Part shown: positions 60,947 to 64,000 of the stretch, piece after piece
Layout: every line of letters begins with the position of its first letter
Numbering within the stretch: the first letter of the stretch is position 1
Made by a program: the position numbers and the translations under genes
The notes under the pieces: generated by a model
Seen by the model: only the letters and a program-made list of their open reading frames with translations
Databases searched by the model: none
Told to the model about the DNA's origin: nothing
DNA from: Acetobacteraceae bacterium
GTDB taxonomy: Bacteria; Pseudomonadota; Alphaproteobacteria; Acetobacterales; Acetobacteraceae
DNA length: 64,000 nucleotides
Direction: 5' to 3'
NCBI GenBank assembly: GCA_024280945.1
Contig: JAMXLO010000123.1
Location: forward strand, 1-64,000

Positions 60947-62182
60947 TTGGGGGCGTTGCTGAAATGGAGCGCCGGCGTTGCGCTGCTGTGCGCATCGCAG
61001 GCCACAACGGCCGCGACCGTTGGTCCGGTCACTGATGATCTTGGCGTGATCCGCATTGCCAAAGGCGCACCGATCCAGATTGGCGCCTACTGGGTCTTAT
61101 CCGGTGCCGACACCGCGCTAGGCCTTGACGAAAAACGCGGTGTCGAGATCGCGTTCAAGGACATGGGTGGCAAGCTTCTCGGTCATCCGCTGAAGCTGAA
61201 TGCGGAAGACGATGGCTGCAACGCCGAAGGTGGGCAGACCGCGGCAACCAAACTCGCCGCCAATCCGCAGACCGTGATCGTGCTGGGGCCCGCCTGTTCG
61301 TCTGCCGCTACACCCGGCGCGCCAATACTCTGGCAGCAGGGAATCGTCGATATCTGCACCGCGTGCACTGCACCTGCGCTCACCGCCCCAACCCGCAAGA
61401 AGGAATATGACGGCTTCGCCCGCACCGTGTTCAGTGATAGCGAGCAGGGCAAGGCGGACGCGACGTATGTACACAACGTCCTCAAGGCACCTTCAGTAGT
61501 TACCATCCACGATGGCAGCCCATACGCGCAGCAGCTGCAGCAGGTGATGGCCGACAACTTCAGGCAGCTGGGAGGCAAGGTGCTGTCGCAGGAAGCGATC
61601 GCGCCGACCGACGTCGATATGAAGCCGCTGCTGACCCGCATCGCCAGCGAAAAGCCGGACCTGATCTACTTCCCCGTCTTCACCGCGGCCGCGGCGCAGA
61701 TCGTCCGGCAGGCAAGGGGTACGCCAGGGCTCGAGAAGACCAAGTTGATGGGCGGCGGCTCGCTGCTGTCTGCCGACTTTATCGAGGCTGCTGGTCCTGC
61801 TGTGGTTGGCTTCATCATCGGCTACCCTGATCTGTCGCCAGAGGCCATGGGCAAGAATTATCCGAAGTTCGTCGAGGAGTACAAGAAGGCCTACAACGAG
61901 GCGCCGATCTCGGGCTACCACGCCAACGCCTATGACGGCGCGATGCTGGCCGTGAAGGCAATCGAGAAGGTTGCGAAGACCGATAAAGACGGCAACCTAT
62001 ACATCGGCAAAAAGGCTCTGCGCGACGCGGTGTTTGCCACCACGTTCGACGGCATCAGCGGCCCGATCGCCTGCGACCAGTACGGCGAATGCTCGCAATT
62101 CAAGCCTTCGGTGCTGGAGTTCACGTCGTCCGATCCGAAGACGTTCGGCGTCGGCAAGAACCCGAAGAAGATCTGGCCGTAG
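60947..62182 (+). CDS. ABC transporter substrate-binding protein, branched-chain amino acid (LIV) type
   Basis: The 411-residue periplasmic binding protein has a signal peptide (LLKWSAGVALLCASQATTAA). Type I periplasmic-binding features are IQIGAYWVLSGADTALG, GVEIAFKDMGG, VIVLGPACSSAATPGAPI and HANAYDGAMLAVKAI. The ligand could be an amino acid, amide or aromatic acid. It starts at TTG 60947 behind AACAGGAGGT. It is followed at 3 bases by the livH-type permease. Confidence 0.92.
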   Translation: MGALLKWSAGVALLCASQATTAATVGPVTDDLGVIRIAKGAPIQIGAYWVLSGADTALGLDEKRGVEIAFKDMGGKLLGHPLKLNAEDDGCNAEGGQTAATKLAANPQTVIVLGPACSSAATPGAPILWQQGIVDICTACTAPALTAPTRKKEYDGFARTVFSDSEQGKADATYVHNVLKAPSVVTIHDGSPYAQQLQQVMADNFRQLGGKVLSQEAIAPTDVDMKPLLTRIASEKPDLIYFPVFTAAAAQIVRQARGTPGLEKTKLMGGGSLLSADFIEAAGPAVVGFIIGYPDLSPEAMGKNYPKFVEEYKKAYNEAPISGYHANAYDGAMLAVKAIEKVAKTDKDGNLYIGKKALRDAVFATTFDGISGPIACDQYGECSQFKPSVLEFTSSDPKTFGVGKNPKKIWP

Positions 62183-62185
62183 TAG

Positions 62186-63247
62186 GTGGTTGGTCGCAAC
62201 ATCGCCCGGCTCAACGCGGTCGATGTCGTTCTTTGGGGTCTGCGTGTCGGTGTCGTGGCCGTCGTGGTCATCGGCACCGTCGGCACCCTGATCAAGGGTC
62301 GTTATAACGCGGCCCAATGGTTCGACTTCATCATGTTCGGCCTGACCATCGGCAGTATCTACGCGCAGATTGCGCTTGGGTATACGATGGTCTATGGCGT
62401 ATTGCGACTGATCAATTTCGCGCACGGCGATATCGTGATGACCGGCGCGTTTGCCGGCTACTTCGTCGCCATGCCGCTCGACCGCTCTGGTTTCCTGGAA
62501 GACAATCCGGTGCTCGCCATGGCGGCGATCCTGCTGGTGGCGGTCATCGTCTCAACCAGTATTGCCGTCCTGACGGAACGAATCGCATATCGGCCATTTC
62601 GCCGTGTCGTCGGACTTGCGCCTTTGATCTGCGCGATCGGCGTGTCGTTCTTCCTGGAGCAGACCTTCCGCGGCATGTTCGGTTCGGCGGTGAAATCCTA
62701 TCCAGATCCCCAGTGGCAGCGTGCCGCGTTTCACGTCTTTGGCTTCAATGTCCCGCGTATCGATGTGCTGGTGATCGGGCTTGCGCTCATCTTCATGGGA
62801 CTGCTCTACCTGATCGTGCAGCGCACGCGTATGGGCACTGCGATGCGGGCGGTGGCCGAGGACGGCGAGGCCGCGGCGCTGATGGGCATCGACGTGAACA
62901 AGGTGGTGGTGTTCACCTTCGTGCTTGGTGGCGCCATGGCCGGCATCGCCGGCGTGTTTTATGCGTTCGTATATAAGCAGGTGTATTTTCTGATGGGGTT
63001 TACGCCCGGCATCAAGGCATTCGGCGCCGCGGTGCTGGGCGGTATAGGCAACATTCCCGGTGCCATGTTGGGTGGCTTCTTCCTGGGCATGGTCGAATCG
63101 GTCGGGCCTACGCTGTTCCTCGACGGCATCGGCATTCCGGCACCATACCAGCTGCGTGACCTGATCGCTTTCACGCTGCTGATCATGGTGCTGATCTTCC
63201 GTCCGCACGGTCTGTTGGGCGAGGCCCTGGCAAAGAAGCGGGCATGA
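62186..63247 (+). CDS. livH: ABC transporter permease, LivH type
   Basis: The 353-residue permease has LivH hallmarks: GLTIGSIYAQIALGYTMVYG, the LINFAHGDIVMTGAF motif, and AVAEDGEAAALMGIDVNKV in the cytoplasmic loop contacting the ATPase. It carries about 50 extra N-terminal residues with one added hydrophobic segment before the usual start. GTG 62186 is used. Its stop overlaps the livM-type start (ATGA). Confidence 0.92.
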   Translation: MVGRNIARLNAVDVVLWGLRVGVVAVVVIGTVGTLIKGRYNAAQWFDFIMFGLTIGSIYAQIALGYTMVYGVLRLINFAHGDIVMTGAFAGYFVAMPLDRSGFLEDNPVLAMAAILLVAVIVSTSIAVLTERIAYRPFRRVVGLAPLICAIGVSFFLEQTFRGMFGSAVKSYPDPQWQRAAFHVFGFNVPRIDVLVIGLALIFMGLLYLIVQRTRMGTAMRAVAEDGEAAALMGIDVNKVVVFTFVLGGAMAGIAGVFYAFVYKQVYFLMGFTPGIKAFGAAVLGGIGNIPGAMLGGFFLGMVESVGPTLFLDGIGIPAPYQLRDLIAFTLLIMVLIFRPHGLLGEALAKKRA

Positions 63248-64000
63248 TGCGTCGCGCTGCGCTGATCGGTCTCGCATTCGGTGCCGGCGCGGTACATCTG
63301 GCGGCGGTAGGTGTGCTGCTGGCAATGCACCAGCGCTGGATCATCGTCGAGGCGCTGACGCTCGGACAGGCGGCATTGCTGCTGCTCGCCGGCGGTGCCG
63401 GTGCGATGACGCGCGGCCCTGTCATGGGCGCGCTGGCCGGCGCCGCTGCAGGCGTGCCGGTGGTCGCGCTGTTGGCCGCGATGTCGCTGGTGCCGCTGAA
63501 TTCGATCTTCATCGCGTTGTCGCACGATCTGTTCAACATGCTCACGTTGGGGGTCGGTCTTGCAGCTGGTGTGGCCATTCTGATCGGCGGGGGTGCGATC
63601 GCCGGTCTGGTTGGCGTGCTGCTGTCGAACAGCTCACAGATGGTGCGCCGGGCGATCTTTCCCGGAGCGATCTCTGTCGTGGTCGCCGGCGTATTTCAGG
63701 AACTGATCCAGCTCATGCTGCAGCAATACGAAGGACCCGTCGGCGACTTCCGCGACTTCATCTATACCTGGGAAGGACTCAGCCTTCAGGGGGCCATCGC
63801 GATCTTCGTCCTCGCCGCGCTGCTCAGCGAGGTGTTCGGATTCATCTGGCGTATGCGCGCTGAACGCACTGCCAGCCACGACCACCGTCGCGAGCGCATG
63901 GTCCGTGCCGGCATCGCCTTGTTGATCCTGGTGTTGTTGCCGATGCTGGGCGGGTCCTATGTCGGCCAGGTGCTGATGCTGGTCGGCCTCTATATCCTGA
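63244..64000 (+). CDS. livM: ABC transporter permease, LivM type, 3' end outside the window
   Basis: The frame opens at ATG 63244 (or 63247) overlapping the livH stop and is still open at 64000 (252 codons visible). The segment LLPMLGGSYVGQVLMLVGLY near the end is where normal LivM proteins begin. The preceding 225 or so residues form an unusual extension with several hydrophobic segments (AALIGLAFGAGAVHLAAVG, LLLLAGGAGAM, VALLAAMSLVPL and others) and a basic loop with RMRAERTASHDHRRERM. The translation is free of stops throughout. ATPase genes livG/livF presumably follow. Confidence 0.85.
   Translation, partial: MMRRAALIGLAFGAGAVHLAAVGVLLAMHQRWIIVEALTLGQAALLLLAGGAGAMTRGPVMGALAGAAAGVPVVALLAAMSLVPLNSIFIALSHDLFNMLTLGVGLAAGVAILIGGGAIAGLVGVLLSNSSQMVRRAIFPGAISVVVAGVFQELIQLMLQQYEGPVGDFRDFIYTWEGLSLQGAIAIFVLAALLSEVFGFIWRMRAERTASHDHRRERMVRAGIALLILVLLPMLGGSYVGQVLMLVGLYIL

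Noticed and set aside
1-64000. CRISPR arrays, tRNA/rRNA genes, complete insertion sequences or prophage genes
   Set aside because: No regularly spaced repeats, no tRNA-like or rRNA sequence, and no transposase, integrase or phage structural gene was seen on either strand.

Overview
The window is GC-rich bacterial DNA, probably from an alphaproteobacterium of the Acetobacteraceae/Rhodospirillales type. This rests on an ATP12-type F1-ATPase chaperone next to an RluA-family pseudouridine synthase, a mitochondrial-type malonyl-CoA decarboxylase, many solute uptake systems, and hydantoinase/oxoprolinase gene pairs. The genus is an inference. I see no rRNA, tRNA, CRISPR array, phage block or replication origin.

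Layout. 1-7.4 kb: a coiled-coil protein, an ABC exporter, a MetE-like methyltransferase and a two-subunit Rieske oxygenase, framed by three short palindromic elements with CTAG-type ends. One of these supplies the stop codon of the oxygenase beta subunit. 7.4-13.4 kb: a housekeeping run (pseudouridine synthase, AsmA, ATP12, acylphosphatase) followed by a polytopic membrane protein. 13.4-19.3 kb: uvrB, a duplicated ferredoxin-fold protein, a GNAT enzyme, an alkylsulfatase-like metallo-beta-lactamase protein and a CDGSH iron-sulfur protein. 19.3-33.4 kb: a class III aminotransferase and two hydantoinase/oxoprolinase (hyuA/hyuB) pairs. The first pair is split by an antisense subtilisin-like protease gene; the second is intact and followed by an FHA-domain protein. 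Between them lie a BT1-type MFS carrier and a gene-poor kilobase holding a histidine-kinase remnant and a tiny membrane ORF.

33.4-43.3 kb: a GT2 glycosyltransferase interrupted in frame by a GC-rich palindrome, a SelD fused to an FAD oxidoreductase, a DUF1028 gene heading a peptide-transporter operon without ATPases, gamma-glutamylcyclotransferase-like and VapBC genes, and a lambda-crystallin-type dehydrogenase. 43.3-52.4 kb: NAD(P)HX repair, malonyl-CoA decarboxylase and a stand-alone AceE/MdeB-type E1, then a secreted clan GH-A hydrolase, a second peptide-type binding protein and an RraA-like protein. 52.4-64 kb: glycogen debranching (glgX) with a proline-rich micro-ORF, a CsbD-like stress protein, an SMP-30 lactonase with an ACS-type MFS carrier, an SGNH hydrolase, two tandem polysaccharide-deacetylase-fold genes (one with substituted metal ligands) and the start of a branched-chain amino-acid-type ABC operon that runs off the right edge.

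The general picture is a metabolically versatile heterotroph that scavenges amino-acid derivatives, lactams/hydantoins, aromatics and sugar acids. I did not find a clear defence system or a complete new multi-gene system. The least conventional items are the palindromic element family, the protease inserted in hyuAB, the in-frame palindrome in the glycosyltransferase, the paired canonical/degenerate deacetylases, the twin winged-helix plus FHA protein, and several micro-ORFs shorter than 60 residues.
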